The notes beneath the pieces were generated by a model, which had not been told where the DNA came from, searched no databases, and saw only the letters and a program-made list of their open reading frames with translations. 39,290 nt of DNA from Bacteroidota bacterium. Lineage in GTDB: Bacteria; Bacteroidota; Bacteroidia; Chitinophagales; Chitinophagaceae. Each line of letters starts with the position of its first letter. Position 1 is the first letter of the stretch. Made by a program: the position numbers and the translations under genes. Shown here piece by piece: positions 1 through 9,296 of this stretch. The stretch is from assembly GCA_018266555.1 (NCBI GenBank), contig JAFEAF010000027.1, positions 265 to 39,554 on the forward strand. The letters run 5' to 3'.

Positions 1-28
1 AAAGCTTTCGGGACAGCGGGATCAGCAG

Positions 29-51
29 GCCTTTCTCACTAAAGGCTTTTT
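29..51 (+). terminator. Possible Rho-independent terminator at window edge
   Basis: A 6-bp stem (GCCTTT / AAAGGC, loop CTCACT) is followed directly by five T residues. It would end a plus-strand gene lying left of the window. The same bases are open on the minus strand toward the window edge, so a minus-strand gene start cannot be excluded. Confidence 0.45.
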
Positions 52-111
52 CATTATAAAGCTTTCTTAATGCCAATTTTTAAAGTAGGTTTGTAAATAT
101 AATTTCTCTTC

Positions 112-921
112 ATGTTTACCTATTTCAAAGATAAAGTGGTGGTAGTAACCGGCGGAACCGATGGTATTGGTAAAGCACTTGTGGAAATTCTTTTAAGCAT
201 GAGCGCTAAAATTGCTACCTGCGGACGTAATCATGATAAACTGTATCAATTGCAATCAGAATATGCATCTTCACCACTGCATACAATGGTTTGTGATGTA
301 AGTATTGAAAATGATTGCCGCCGTTTTATTGAAACTACACTGAAAGTTTTTGGCCATATTGATATTTTAATTAACAACGCCGGAGTTTCCATGCGGGCTT
401 TATTGAAAGATGCCGACATTGAGGTTTTCAGACGAATAATGGACACCAACTTTTTTGGTTCATTGTATTGCACTAAATATGCATTGCCTTCCATCATGGT
501 AAGCAAAGGAACTATTGTTGGCATTTCTTCTATTGCCGGGTATCGGGGTTTGCCGGGAAGAAGTGGATACTCTGCCAGCAAATTTGCTTTACATGGATGG
601 CTGGAATCAATTCGGACAGAATTAATATCCGATAATGTTCATGTGATGTGGGTTTGTCCTGGCTTCACTACATCCAACATTCGAAATGCCGCATTGACTA
701 AAGATGGAACTATGCAGGGAGAAAGCCCGATGGACGAAGGCAAAATGATGGCGGCAACAGAATGTGCAAAGCATATTTTGAAAGCAATTAAAAATAAAAA
801 AAGAACGTTGATACTGACCTTCCAGGGAAAAGAAACAGTGCTGTTGAATAAATTGTTTCCCAAATTGGCGGACAGGTTAACAAGAAAATTTTACTTTAAA
901 AACGGAGAGTTGATAAAATGA
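112..921 (+). CDS. Short-chain dehydrogenase/reductase (SDR) family oxidoreductase
   Basis: NAD(P)-dependent oxidoreductase of the classical SDR family with a Rossmann fold; 269 residues, the usual SDR length. Visible motifs are the nucleotide-binding TGGTDGIG at residues 13-20, NNAG at 88-91, the serine region GISS near 137-140 and the catalytic YSASK with Tyr153 and Lys157. There is no signal peptide, so it should be cytosolic. The C-terminal 60 residues are basic and include a hydrophobic-basic stretch, as in SDRs acting on lipid-like or membrane-associated substrates, but the substrate cannot be read from sequence. It stands alone ahead of the SAM-adenosyltransferase gene with a 90-bp gap. 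Family is certain, specific reaction unknown. Confidence 0.9.
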   Translation: MFTYFKDKVVVVTGGTDGIGKALVEILLSMSAKIATCGRNHDKLYQLQSEYASSPLHTMVCDVSIENDCRRFIETTLKVFGHIDILINNAGVSMRALLKDADIEVFRRIMDTNFFGSLYCTKYALPSIMVSKGTIVGISSIAGYRGLPGRSGYSASKFALHGWLESIRTELISDNVHVMWVCPGFTTSNIRNAALTKDGTMQGESPMDEGKMMAATECAKHILKAIKNKKRTLILTFQGKETVLLNKLFPKLADRLTRKFYFKNGELIK

Positions 922-1011
922 AGCATGAAGTATGAGAAATGTATTATGAATAATACTTCTGACCCGCCTTTACAGCGGGCAAGCTTATGACTTCCTGCTC
1001 CCCACTTTATT

Positions 1012-1839
1012 ATGCCCTTACTAACTCTTACATCAGACTTTGGCATCAGGGACTACTTAGTGGCCGCTGTAAAGGCGCAGGTATTTCGGTATAATCCTGA
1101 GATAAGTATTATTGATATTTCACACAATGTTTCCCCGTTTAATCTTCCACAGGCTGCTTATTTATACAGAAGCGCTTTAAAAAATTTTCCTGATCTCACC
1201 TATCATATCATTCTTGTAAGTTTATTTGAAACGAAACCGAAACAATTACTGCTGGCTTTTCATAAAAATCAATATCTACTTTGTGCAGACAATGGATTGT
1301 TGACCATGATACTGGAAGAAGAACCCGAAGCCGTCACCGGAATTTCCCTGAATGAAAATGAGACAAAAGATACCATTCAAATTGTAGTAGCTATGGCTAA
1401 GGTGATTCACCGTCTTGCATCCGGCGAACCTCTTCAGCATATCGGCACTCCGGATGTTTCATTTATTCAAAAAAATCATCTGAGGCCGTTGTTAGGTCCG
1501 GATTGGATCGAAGGTCAAATATTATTTATTGATAATTTTGAAAACATCATTGTAAACATCACCCGTGAACAATTTGAAGAACAAAGAGCCGGAAGAAACT
1601 TTCGTATTATTTTTAAAAGAGATGAAGTGATTGAACGAATCAGTGACTCTTATGCCGATGTTCCCCAGGGAGAAAAGTTAGCATTATTCAACAGCGCCGG
1701 GTACCTCGAAATCGCCATTAATAAAGGTAACGCCGCCGGGCTGTTAGGATTAAAGGGATTTTCAGAAAAAGCAGGCCAGGTTTCGGGTATTCTTCAAAGC
1801 CAGCTTACCTATCAGACAGTCCGGGTATTTTTTGAATAG
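1012..1839 (+). CDS. S-adenosyl-L-methionine hydroxide adenosyltransferase family protein (DUF62)
   Basis: Member of the SAM hydroxide adenosyltransferase (duf62) family, which hydrolyses S-adenosylmethionine to adenosine and methionine and is related to the fluorinase/chlorinase enzymes. The N-terminus has the family signature TLTSDFGIRDY at residues 5-15 followed by an IIDISHNV segment near 33-40; a second domain begins around residue 165 with the EGQILFIDNFENIIVNI-type segment. Length of 275 residues fits the family. No signal peptide, so cytosolic. A 5-bp inverted repeat (CCCGC/GCGGG, 963-979) precedes it without a clear promoter. The physiological role of these hydrolases is not well established. 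Family assignment is strong. Confidence 0.88.
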   Translation: MPLLTLTSDFGIRDYLVAAVKAQVFRYNPEISIIDISHNVSPFNLPQAAYLYRSALKNFPDLTYHIILVSLFETKPKQLLLAFHKNQYLLCADNGLLTMILEEEPEAVTGISLNENETKDTIQIVVAMAKVIHRLASGEPLQHIGTPDVSFIQKNHLRPLLGPDWIEGQILFIDNFENIIVNITREQFEEQRAGRNFRIIFKRDEVIERISDSYADVPQGEKLALFNSAGYLEIAINKGNAAGLLGLKGFSEKAGQVSGILQSQLTYQTVRVFFE

Positions 1840-1917
1840 AGCCAAACCCTCACCTACGATTCAGTTTTATTAACTAAAGCAATGGCAATCAGAAACGTTC
1901 TGTGAACTGAATATCCC

Positions 1918-1925
1918 TATTTTTG
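1918..1925 (+). promoter_or_regulatory. Bacteroidota-type -7 element (TATTTTTG)
   Basis: Exact match to TAnnTTTG, 22 bp before the start codon of the DUF2723 gene. No clear -33 TTG at the expected distance, so this is a candidate only. Confidence 0.4.
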
Positions 1926-1947
1926 CTGATCTCAAAACCAAGCCTTT

Positions 1948-4900
1948 ATGAACTTTAAAAAAGCCAACAACATTACCGGATGGGTAGTCTTTTTCATTGC
2001 ATTTCTAACGTATTTTCTTACTCGTGAAGCCAGAGGTAGTTTCTGGGACTGCGGTGAGTTTGTTTCCTGTGCTTTCAAACAGCAATTGCCCCACCCACCC
2101 GGTGCACCGGTGTTTGTGATGTTGGGTCGTTTATTTATTGTCCTGCTTGGCAACAGTCCACTCAAAGCTGCCAACGCAGTGAACACCATGAATGCCTTGG
2201 CCAGTGCTGCTACCATACTTTTTCTTTTTTGGACCATCACTCATTTTGCCCGCAAGATGTTGGTAAAAGCCGGCGAAACTTTAAATGGTCAGCAAATTTT
2301 CACTGTTATGGGTTCCGGTATTGTAGGTGGATTGGCATATACATTTTGCGATTCATTTTGGTACAGCTCTGGAGAGGGTGAGGTTTATGCATTATCATCT
2401 TTCTTTACAGCTTTAGTGTTTTGGGCCATGTTGAAATGGGAACATGCGGATGAAAAATCCGGGAATGATACAATTGCAAAATCCAAAGCGGACCGCTGGA
2501 TAGTTTTTTTGTTTTTCATGCTGGGCTTAGCCATCGGCGTCCATTTGCTGGGAATATTAACTATTCCTGCCATCATCATGATCTATTATTATCGCCGTTA
2601 TAAACCAACCACCAAAGGAGCCATCATCGCATTCATAGTAGGATGTGCTGTTACAGGTATTGTTCAGCTTGGTGTCATTCAATACTCGATGAAATCGGCA
2701 GGATTGTTTGATATCTTTTTTGTGAACTCTTTACGAATGCCTTTCTTCTCCGGTTTTGCTATTTACTTTATTGCATTAGCTGCTGTGATTGCATGGGGTA
2801 TCCGTTTACATGAAAAAGATGTTTCCAGAACAAAAATGATCAGTTGGTTCATCATATTTCTTGCATTGTTTGCCCTTCCCTTTTTCACTACAACAGGTTC
2901 GCTGCCCGGACAGGTTATAAAATTTTTATTGATTGCTGCTATCGGTGCCGCAGCCGGATATTATTTTAAACCCAGTGCGTTAAGGGTAATGAAACTATTC
3001 CTCTGGTGTTTTTCATTTATGACACTGGGGTACCTGATGTATGTTACTGCATTGATCCGCTCCAATGCCAACCCTGCCATTGACATGAACAATGTGGACA
3101 ACCCGATCAACCTGGTTTATTACCTGGGCCGTGAACAATATGGCAGCGCTCCATTAGTGTATGGCCCACAATTCCTTGCTGAAGTAGATTATAATCCTGA
3201 GACTGGCAGCCCTTACCAGGATGGAGAAATGCAATATGTTAAAGGAAAAACCCAGTATGTAAAAATTGGTAGAGATCAAATTGTTCAATACAAGAGCGGG
3301 GACAAACAATTATTCCCAAGAGTGTGGGATCCCAGCAATGACCAGGGGCATTTTGATTTTTATGTAAGCTGGCTTCAACTCGGAAATATTACAGCTCCTG
3401 AAACTGTTATTATAACTACAGTTGGAGAAAATGTTGTTCAAACTCAAAACCAGGCTGGAAAGACACAGAACTATAACATAGATGATAATTACTCAATCCG
3501 TGTGCGAAGAGGGCAAGTGTTAAGCCCGGGAGATCTTATCGCAGTTAAAAAACCTACTTATGGTGATAACCTTAACTGGTTCTTCACTTATCAAATGGGA
3601 TTGATGTATTGGAGGTACTTCATGTGGAATTTTGCCGGCAAACAAAATGATATTGAAGGACTCGGTAATAAAAGAGACGGCAACTGGATCAGCGGGATTC
3701 CCTTTATTGATAACAGGAGGCTGGGCGACCAGGATCAAATGCCCGATACGCTCAAGAATAATAAATCACATAACAAAATGTATATGCTTCCTTTCCTATT
3801 GGGAATTTTAGGATGCGTATATCAATATTTAAGAAATAAGAAAGACTGGATCGTCACCTTTCTTTTATTTTTCTTTACGGGCATTGCAATAGTTCTTTAC
3901 TTGAATCAGCCCGGAAATCAACCCCGTGAACGGGATTATGCTTATGCAGGATCTTTCTATGCTTATGCCATCTGGATCGGGCTGGCCGTAGTTTCATTGG
4001 TCAAACTGGTGCAGGAAAAAGAAGATAAGAAAATCTATAAAGATGTTTTGTTATATGGTGGTATTCTGACATTCCTGATTACATTGATGAGCAGCCTGCC
4101 TTCGCCATCTGGTGGAGATGTTTTAATGACCGCAATATTTGTAACAGCCATGTATCTCGCCCTTGTTATGATACTACATCGTTTGTTAGGGGCTGTTTCT
4201 TCAAAAGGCCAAAATTTCCGAACACTAAATATTGCTTCAACAGGACTTTGCCTTATTGTCCCAATCATAATGGGAACACAGGAATGGAATGATCATGATC
4301 GCAGTACAAAAACTTTACCACCTGACATGGCAAGAGATTACCTGGAAAGCTGTGCCCCAAATGCAATCCTTTTCACTTTTGGAGACAATGATACGTACCC
4401 ATTGTGGTATGCCCAGGAGGTGGAGGGAGTTCGCCCGGATATCCGGATTATCAATAATAGCTTGCTGGGTATAGACTGGTACATAAATCAACTAAGATAT
4501 AAAGTAAATGATGCCGATTCAGTAAATGTAATCTGGAGCCCGGAACAAATAGAAGGGCATAACCGGGAAATCATGTATTATCAACCCGACCAAAATAATC
4601 CTAATATATCGCAAACAGTATATTATCCTTTATATGATGCGATGAAAAATGTATTGGGAAAACCTACTATTGACCCCGAAACAGGTAGAGATAAAGGTCC
4701 TGATACTTATCCTGTAAAACGATTCAGTATTCCGGTAGATACTGCATTGGTACGAAAGAATGGCACGGTGAATGCCAATGATAGTGTGCTTAGCCAGGTA
4801 AAATTTGAATTAGGAAAAAATTCTTTGCAACGAAATGACCTGATGATATTAAACATCATTGCCGCCAACAATTGGCAACGCCCCATCTATTTTACCATGC

Positions 4901-5613
4901 CCTACGCCAGTTCCGGCTTAGGCTTGGATCAATATCTCAGAAAAGACGGCATGACATACCGCCTGGTTCCTATTGTAACAAAGAACCCCTCTGACAACTG
5001 GGTGGTCCGTGCTTCAACAAGAGAAAACAATTTGGATTTTATAAAAGATAACCTGATGAACAAGTTTGTTTTTGCAAGTCCAAAAGGAACTTATTTTGAT
5101 GAAGAAAACAGACATCATGCTTTAGAAATACGCAATGTATTTGCAGAAGCAGCAGGCAATTTAGCAGATGCAGGTAGAAAAGAAGAGGCAAAACAATTGC
5201 TCCGGAGAAGCGACAGCCTGATCAGCAATGAACAATTATTATACGCTATGCCTGACAGAGAAAATGAATACAATGATATTGTAGGCATGGTTTTCCTGGA
5301 AGCATGTTACAAAGCAGGAGATACTGTTTTAGCAAAAAAAGTCAGGGATTTACTGAGAAAGGATATGACACAGGAGAAGAACTATTATACCTATCTCCGC
5401 AACAACCGAAGTGACTTATTCGTGTTTTTTGATGGCCCTAGTGGTGATGCGGCAAGAAATGAATCCTTCCTTCAACTGCTGGATTTAATTGAACAAAGAT
5501 ATAATCCCCAATCATTAATAAAACCAAATACTACAACACCCGCAACTGAGACAACTGGAGCAACTAAGGGCGATGACAGCCTGAAGAAAAAAGATAGTTC
5601 AAAAGGTAAATAG
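1948..5613 (+). CDS. DUF2723 polytopic membrane protein, putative GT117-type glycosyltransferase
   Basis: Large inner-membrane protein of 1221 residues. The N-terminal part matches DUF2723 (related to eukaryotic TMEM260, a protein O-mannosyltransferase): an anchor at about residues 8-25, then the characteristic SFWDCGEF at 30-37 and HPPGAPVF at 49-56, followed by about ten hydrophobic segments to residue 380. A soluble insertion (about 390-610) is followed by more membrane segments (to about 780) and a long C-terminal domain with FGDNDTYPLWYAQ near 810 and helical-repeat-like sequence near 1060. The likely role is transfer of a sugar to exported proteins or glycans from a lipid-linked donor; this is inferred from family, not shown. 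It is a single-gene unit closed by a strong terminator. Confidence 0.8.
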   Translation: MNFKKANNITGWVVFFIAFLTYFLTREARGSFWDCGEFVSCAFKQQLPHPPGAPVFVMLGRLFIVLLGNSPLKAANAVNTMNALASAATILFLFWTITHFARKMLVKAGETLNGQQIFTVMGSGIVGGLAYTFCDSFWYSSGEGEVYALSSFFTALVFWAMLKWEHADEKSGNDTIAKSKADRWIVFLFFMLGLAIGVHLLGILTIPAIIMIYYYRRYKPTTKGAIIAFIVGCAVTGIVQLGVIQYSMKSAGLFDIFFVNSLRMPFFSGFAIYFIALAAVIAWGIRLHEKDVSRTKMISWFIIFLALFALPFFTTTGSLPGQVIKFLLIAAIGAAAGYYFKPSALRVMKLFLWCFSFMTLGYLMYVTALIRSNANPAIDMNNVDNPINLVYYLGREQYGSAPLVYGPQFLAEVDYNPETGSPYQDGEMQYVKGKTQYVKIGRDQIVQYKSGDKQLFPRVWDPSNDQGHFDFYVSWLQLGNITAPETVIITTVGENVVQTQNQAGKTQNYNIDDNYSIRVRRGQVLSPGDLIAVKKPTYGDNLNWFFTYQMGLMYWRYFMWNFAGKQNDIEGLGNKRDGNWISGIPFIDNRRLGDQDQMPDTLKNNKSHNKMYMLPFLLGILGCVYQYLRNKKDWIVTFLLFFFTGIAIVLYLNQPGNQPRERDYAYAGSFYAYAIWIGLAVVSLVKLVQEKEDKKIYKDVLLYGGILTFLITLMSSLPSPSGGDVLMTAIFVTAMYLALVMILHRLLGAVSSKGQNFRTLNIASTGLCLIVPIIMGTQEWNDHDRSTKTLPPDMARDYLESCAPNAILFTFGDNDTYPLWYAQEVEGVRPDIRIINNSLLGIDWYINQLRYKVNDADSVNVIWSPEQIEGHNREIMYYQPDQNNPNISQTVYYPLYDAMKNVLGKPTIDPETGRDKGPDTYPVKRFSIPVDTALVRKNGTVNANDSVLSQVKFELGKNSLQRNDLMILNIIAANNWQRPIYFTMPYASSGLGLDQYLRKDGMTYRLVPIVTKNPSDNWVVRASTRENNLDFIKDNLMNKFVFASPKGTYFDEENRHHALEIRNVFAEAAGNLADAGRKEEAKQLLRRSDSLISNEQLLYAMPDRENEYNDIVGMVFLEACYKAGDTVLAKKVRDLLRKDMTQEKNYYTYLRNNRSDLFVFFDGPSGDAARNESFLQLLDLIEQRYNPQSLIKPNTTTPATETTGATKGDDSLKKKDSSKGK

Positions 5614-5627
5614 AATTTAAAAAAATG

Positions 5628-5654
5628 AAAAGCCCTTTTTATAAGGGCTTTTTT
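5628..5654 (+). terminator. Rho-independent terminator of the DUF2723 gene
   Basis: Ten-bp stem AAAAGCCCTT / AAGGGCTTTT with a 5-base loop, continuing into a run of T. It begins 14 bp after the stop codon. Confidence 0.85.
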
Positions 5655-5846
5655 ATTGAATCCAAATATATTGACGTAATCAGCCCAGTTAAATCCAATA
5701 GATAAGGCAAAAAAAATTTAAGCTAAAGTTGTGGGAGCATGTTTAATGAAATATTTTGATTATCAGAACGAAAATATTTAATAATATCCGGATAAAGTAG
5801 CCGGGCACAGAGAATGGACTAACCTATAAATAATCAAAGAGCAAGC

Positions 5847-7037
5847 TTACCAGATGATTGTATGTTCTCCGGCTTTAAGTAATAATTCCTTTTTTTTATA
5901 TTCTTCCACCCTGCCAATCACTTTTGCATCAATACCAAAATCCTTCGCAATACGGATGATTGAACCGGCTTTTTTTTCATCGGTATAAATTTCCATTCTT
6001 GTACCCATATTAAAAACCTGATACATTTCTCTATTATCTGACCTGCTTGCGTCCTGAATCAGTTTAAAAATTACAGGCGGCTCGAATAAATTATCTTTTA
6101 TGATCCGGACATTATCGGGAATATATTTCAAACACTTAGTTTGTCCGCCACCGCTGCAATGTATCATTCCATGAATATCATCAAACTGATTCTCCAATAT
6201 AACTTTTACCACCGGTGCAAAAGTTCGTGTCGGGCTTAAAAGCAATTTCCCTATTTCATATTTTTTGTCTCCGTCTTCCACTTCGTCAGCAATTCTGTGT
6301 GGGCCGATATACACCACATGTTCATCCAACCGTGTATCATAAGATTCATGAAATCTTGCACCATAGGTTTTATGAAGGATATCATGCCGGGCACTCGTTA
6401 ATCCATTGCTTCCGATTCCACTGTTATATTCTGTTTCATAATTTGATTTTCCGAACCCGGCTAATCCAACAATAACATCTCCGGCTTTTATACCTTGCCT
6501 GCCGTCAGGCTGGTTTTCGTTGGTAATAAGTTTTGATTTTTTCCATCTTGCTGCCATAGTACCATTCACTGCAATGGTTCGAACCACATCACCAACATCG
6601 GCTGTTTCTCCTCCCATATAATGAATGTTTACTCCAAATGATTTCATCTGCTCAAAGAATTCCTGGCTGCCTGAAATAATTGCTTCCAGTATTTCACCGG
6701 GGATCACCCGTTTGTTTCTGTCTATTGTAGATGAAAAAAGAAAATTATTATATATACCCGTGCAAAGAAGATCATCAAGATTCATCACGATGGCATCCTG
6801 TGCAATTCCTTTCCATACAGAAATATCACCGGTTTCTTTCCAATACAAATAAGCAAGAATACTTTTCGTGCCGGCTCCATCCGCATGCATCACATTTACC
6901 CAATCGGAGTCACCACTAAGTATATCGGGATAAATTTTGCAAAACGCCTTTGAATAAAGACCTTTCTCAAGATTTTCTGTGGCTTTATGAACGTCTTCTT
7001 TCTGTGCCGACACACCTCTTTGAGAATATAAACTCAT
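5847..7037 (-). CDS. purM: Phosphoribosylformylglycinamidine cyclo-ligase (AIR synthase), Bacteroidota form
   Basis: Fifth step of de novo purine synthesis: ATP-dependent ring closure of FGAM to aminoimidazole ribonucleotide. The protein has the PurM fold signatures MHADGAGTKS near residues 48-57, DLLCTG near 88-93, GGETADVGD near 142-150 and the second-domain GMIHCSGGGQTK near 298-309. At 396 residues it belongs to the long Bacteroidota version annotated as PurM. Start chosen at the ATG of MSLYSQRGVSAQ because it aligns with family N-termini and because a TAnnTTTG promoter element lies 15 bp upstream; the in-frame ATG at 7064 would lie upstream of that element. Divergent from ribF. purC lies elsewhere in the window on the other strand. 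Confidence 0.9.
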   Translation of the reverse strand: MSLYSQRGVSAQKEDVHKATENLEKGLYSKAFCKIYPDILSGDSDWVNVMHADGAGTKSILAYLYWKETGDISVWKGIAQDAIVMNLDDLLCTGIYNNFLFSSTIDRNKRVIPGEILEAIISGSQEFFEQMKSFGVNIHYMGGETADVGDVVRTIAVNGTMAARWKKSKLITNENQPDGRQGIKAGDVIVGLAGFGKSNYETEYNSGIGSNGLTSARHDILHKTYGARFHESYDTRLDEHVVYIGPHRIADEVEDGDKKYEIGKLLLSPTRTFAPVVKVILENQFDDIHGMIHCSGGGQTKCLKYIPDNVRIIKDNLFEPPVIFKLIQDASRSDNREMYQVFNMGTRMEIYTDEKKAGSIIRIAKDFGIDAKVIGRVEEYKKKELLLKAGEHTIIW

Positions 7038-7052
7038 AAATCTATTTGACCG

Positions 7053-7060
7053 CAAAAATA
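7053..7060 (-). promoter_or_regulatory. Bacteroidota-type -7 element for purM (TATTTTTG)
   Basis: Exact TAnnTTTG on the minus strand, ending 15 bp before the purM ATG at 7037. It falls just inside the longer ORF starting at 7064 and so argues for the shorter start. Confidence 0.45.
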
Positions 7061-7116
7061 ACATTCGTTGCCCAACCTTCCATAGTCATTTCTCCTTAAC
7101 ATTAGCAATTATCAAT

Positions 7117-7124
7117 TAGTTTTG
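7117..7124 (+). promoter_or_regulatory. Bacteroidota-type -7 element for ribF (TAGTTTTG)
   Basis: Exact TAnnTTTG, 11 bp upstream of the ribF ATG in the 98-bp divergent purM/ribF spacer. No convincing -33 TTG. Confidence 0.45.
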
Positions 7125-7135
7125 CAGCTTCATTT

Positions 7136-8065
7136 ATGAAAATACACAGAGATCTGGAAAACTTACCGGCATTCCGCAATGCGGTAATTACGATTGGCAC
7201 ATTTGATGGAGTGCACATGGGCCATCGCCAGATTATTAATAAACTCAAAGCTGAAGCAAATGCAGTTCAAGGGGAAACCGTCATAATCACTTTTCATCCA
7301 CATCCCAGAAAAGTAATTGTTTCTACCATCCTTGGCGTCAGGCTGATTAATACTCTGGAAGAAAAAATGGAAATACTGGAGCAGTTGGGGATAGATCATG
7401 TAGTCATTGTACCCTTCACGGAAGCTTTTGCCAATCAACCCGCGGAGGAGTATATCAAAAATTTTTTAATAGATAAATTTCATCCGCATACTATCATCAT
7501 TGGTTACGATCACCGGTTTGGAAAAGAAAGAAAGGGAGATTATTTGCTTTTGGAAGAAAAGGCACCAGTGTACAAATATGTGTTGAAAGAAATACCCAAA
7601 CATGTATTGGATGAAATATCCATAAGCTCAACCAAAATCCGTGAAGCATTACTGGAGGGGAAAATTGACATTGCAGATAAACTGTTGGGGTATGAATTCT
7701 TCTTTTCCGGTATGGTAGTACATGGAGACAAACTAGGTCGGAAACTCGGTTTCCCCACGGCAAACCTTAAAGTAACCGACGAAGAAAAGATTACACCTGG
7801 TAATGGCATTTATGCCGTGTATGCCCAACCCGAAGGATATAATGATAGATTAAAAGGAATGATGAGCATTGGTTTTCGTCCAACGGTAGATGGAAAGAAA
7901 AGAGTGATTGAAGTAAATATTTTTGATTTTGATAAAGAAATTTATGACGAAATGCTGAAAGTGTATGTCAAAAAATACCTGAGAGCAGAAATTAAATTCA
8001 ACAATCTTGATGAATTGATAAAGCAGATTAGGTTGGACAAAATCGAAAGCGGGAAAGTGCTTTAA
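7136..8065 (+). CDS. ribF: Bifunctional riboflavin kinase / FAD synthetase
   Basis: Converts riboflavin to FMN and FMN to FAD in the cytosol. The N-terminal FAD synthetase (nucleotidyltransferase) domain shows ITIGTFDGVHMGHR at residues 19-32 and the ISSTKIRE segment near 162-169. The C-terminal riboflavin kinase domain shows GRKLGFPTANL near 200-210, including the PTAN Mg/ATP-binding motif, and GIYAV near 224. Length of 309 residues is typical. Divergent from purM with a 98-bp spacer; convergent with holA, the two stop codons being three bases apart with no room for a separate terminator. Confidence 0.95.
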   Translation: MKIHRDLENLPAFRNAVITIGTFDGVHMGHRQIINKLKAEANAVQGETVIITFHPHPRKVIVSTILGVRLINTLEEKMEILEQLGIDHVVIVPFTEAFANQPAEEYIKNFLIDKFHPHTIIIGYDHRFGKERKGDYLLLEEKAPVYKYVLKEIPKHVLDEISISSTKIREALLEGKIDIADKLLGYEFFFSGMVVHGDKLGRKLGFPTANLKVTDEEKITPGNGIYAVYAQPEGYNDRLKGMMSIGFRPTVDGKKRVIEVNIFDFDKEIYDEMLKVYVKKYLRAEIKFNNLDELIKQIRLDKIESGKVL

Positions 8066-8068
8066 TAA

Positions 8069-9067
8069 TCAGGCAATCATTTTAATCACCATTTCTTTCA
8101 GAAGGGAGGCGTCTTTAGTGCCGACATCACGAACACCAACGCTTCTCAGATTATAATCATGCAACAATAATAAAATCGTTTCCACTTGCGGGTAAGTAAA
8201 AAGATTTGTCGCTTTAATATAATCCTTTACAAAAAATGGGTTTATTCCCAGCAAGGCTGCAACTGATTTTTCATCTTTTGAATTCAATCCATATATCATA
8301 AATACTTTGCTGAAAAAACCGTATAAAGAAGGTAGGATTAACTGTATGGGCCCGGCTTTGGGATTTCCTTCAAAATACTGAATGATGCGTATAGCCTTTG
8401 AAAGATCTTTATTTGCAATGGCACCTTGCAGTTCAAACACATTAAAATCTTTACTCACCCCGATATTTTCTTCAACTACTGATTCAGAAATATTTTTTCC
8501 TTTGCCTAGATTAATCCTGATCTTTTCGATTTCGTTGTCAATCCTGCTTAAATCGTTTCCAATATGATCCACAATAAGCATCAAAGCTTTTGGTGAAATA
8601 GTCATCCCTTTTGAAGTGATAAGTTCTTTTGTCCATTCAGGCAATTTGTTATCATACATTTTTTTTGTAGAGAACAACTCTCCTTTTTCCTTTAAAAGTT
8701 TTGCGAACCTGGTGCGACCGTCCACTTTTTTTTCTTTATATGAAACAACAAACACCGTGGATATCAAAGGGGTTTCAATATAAAGCTCCAGTTTTTCAAC
8801 GTCACGCATATGCTGTGCTTCTTTTAATAAAACCACCTGTTTTTCAGCAAACATCGGATAGCGGCGACATGCATTTATTACTTCAGCCCAATTAGAATCC
8901 TTACCATAAAATATGGTTAGATTAAAGCTTGATTCACTTTCATTTAAAATATGATGTTCGGCATAATCCATCACCTTATCTATATAATATTCTTCCTCAC
9001 CCTCAAGCCAATATACAGGTTTGAAGCTATTCTTCTTCCATTCATTTATGATTTTTTCTACTGACAT
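8069..9067 (-). CDS. holA: DNA polymerase III subunit delta
   Basis: Clamp-loader delta subunit, which opens the beta sliding clamp. The 332-residue protein has the family layout: an AAA+-like N-terminal domain beginning PVYWLEGEEEYYIDKV near 18-33, the clamp-contact region RRYPMFAEKQVVLL near 67-80, a middle helical domain with IGNDLSRIDNEIEKI near 168-182, and the C-terminal collar domain. As expected for delta, no functional Walker A is present. Start is an ATG. Cytosolic. It is read toward ribF, and nothing in the context suggests an accessory role. Confidence 0.92.
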   Translation of the reverse strand: MSVEKIINEWKKNSFKPVYWLEGEEEYYIDKVMDYAEHHILNESESSFNLTIFYGKDSNWAEVINACRRYPMFAEKQVVLLKEAQHMRDVEKLELYIETPLISTVFVVSYKEKKVDGRTRFAKLLKEKGELFSTKKMYDNKLPEWTKELITSKGMTISPKALMLIVDHIGNDLSRIDNEIEKIRINLGKGKNISESVVEENIGVSKDFNVFELQGAIANKDLSKAIRIIQYFEGNPKAGPIQLILPSLYGFFSKVFMIYGLNSKDEKSVAALLGINPFFVKDYIKATNLFTYPQVETILLLLHDYNLRSVGVRDVGTKDASLLKEMVIKMIA

Positions 9068-9296
9068 ATTCCAGCTAAGTTAACTGCTTTACAACTCACA
9101 TCGGGTTGATAAAATTAAGGTCTCTTTTAATGCAAAAAAAAATTCTGGCACGGTTTTCGAAATCACTTGCCCCGAACGGATATTTTAACAAGGTTTATCT
9201 GTTCTGACCGGGAAGCAGAAACTACATTGCACAAGCTTTTAAATTTCCAAATTCCGGTATCATTTTAAATAAAACCGAAATCAAAAAATCCTTTGT

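Noticed and set aside
963-979. CCCGC/GCGGG inverted repeat as terminator of the SDR gene
   Set aside because: Five-bp stem with no T tail; too weak to call.
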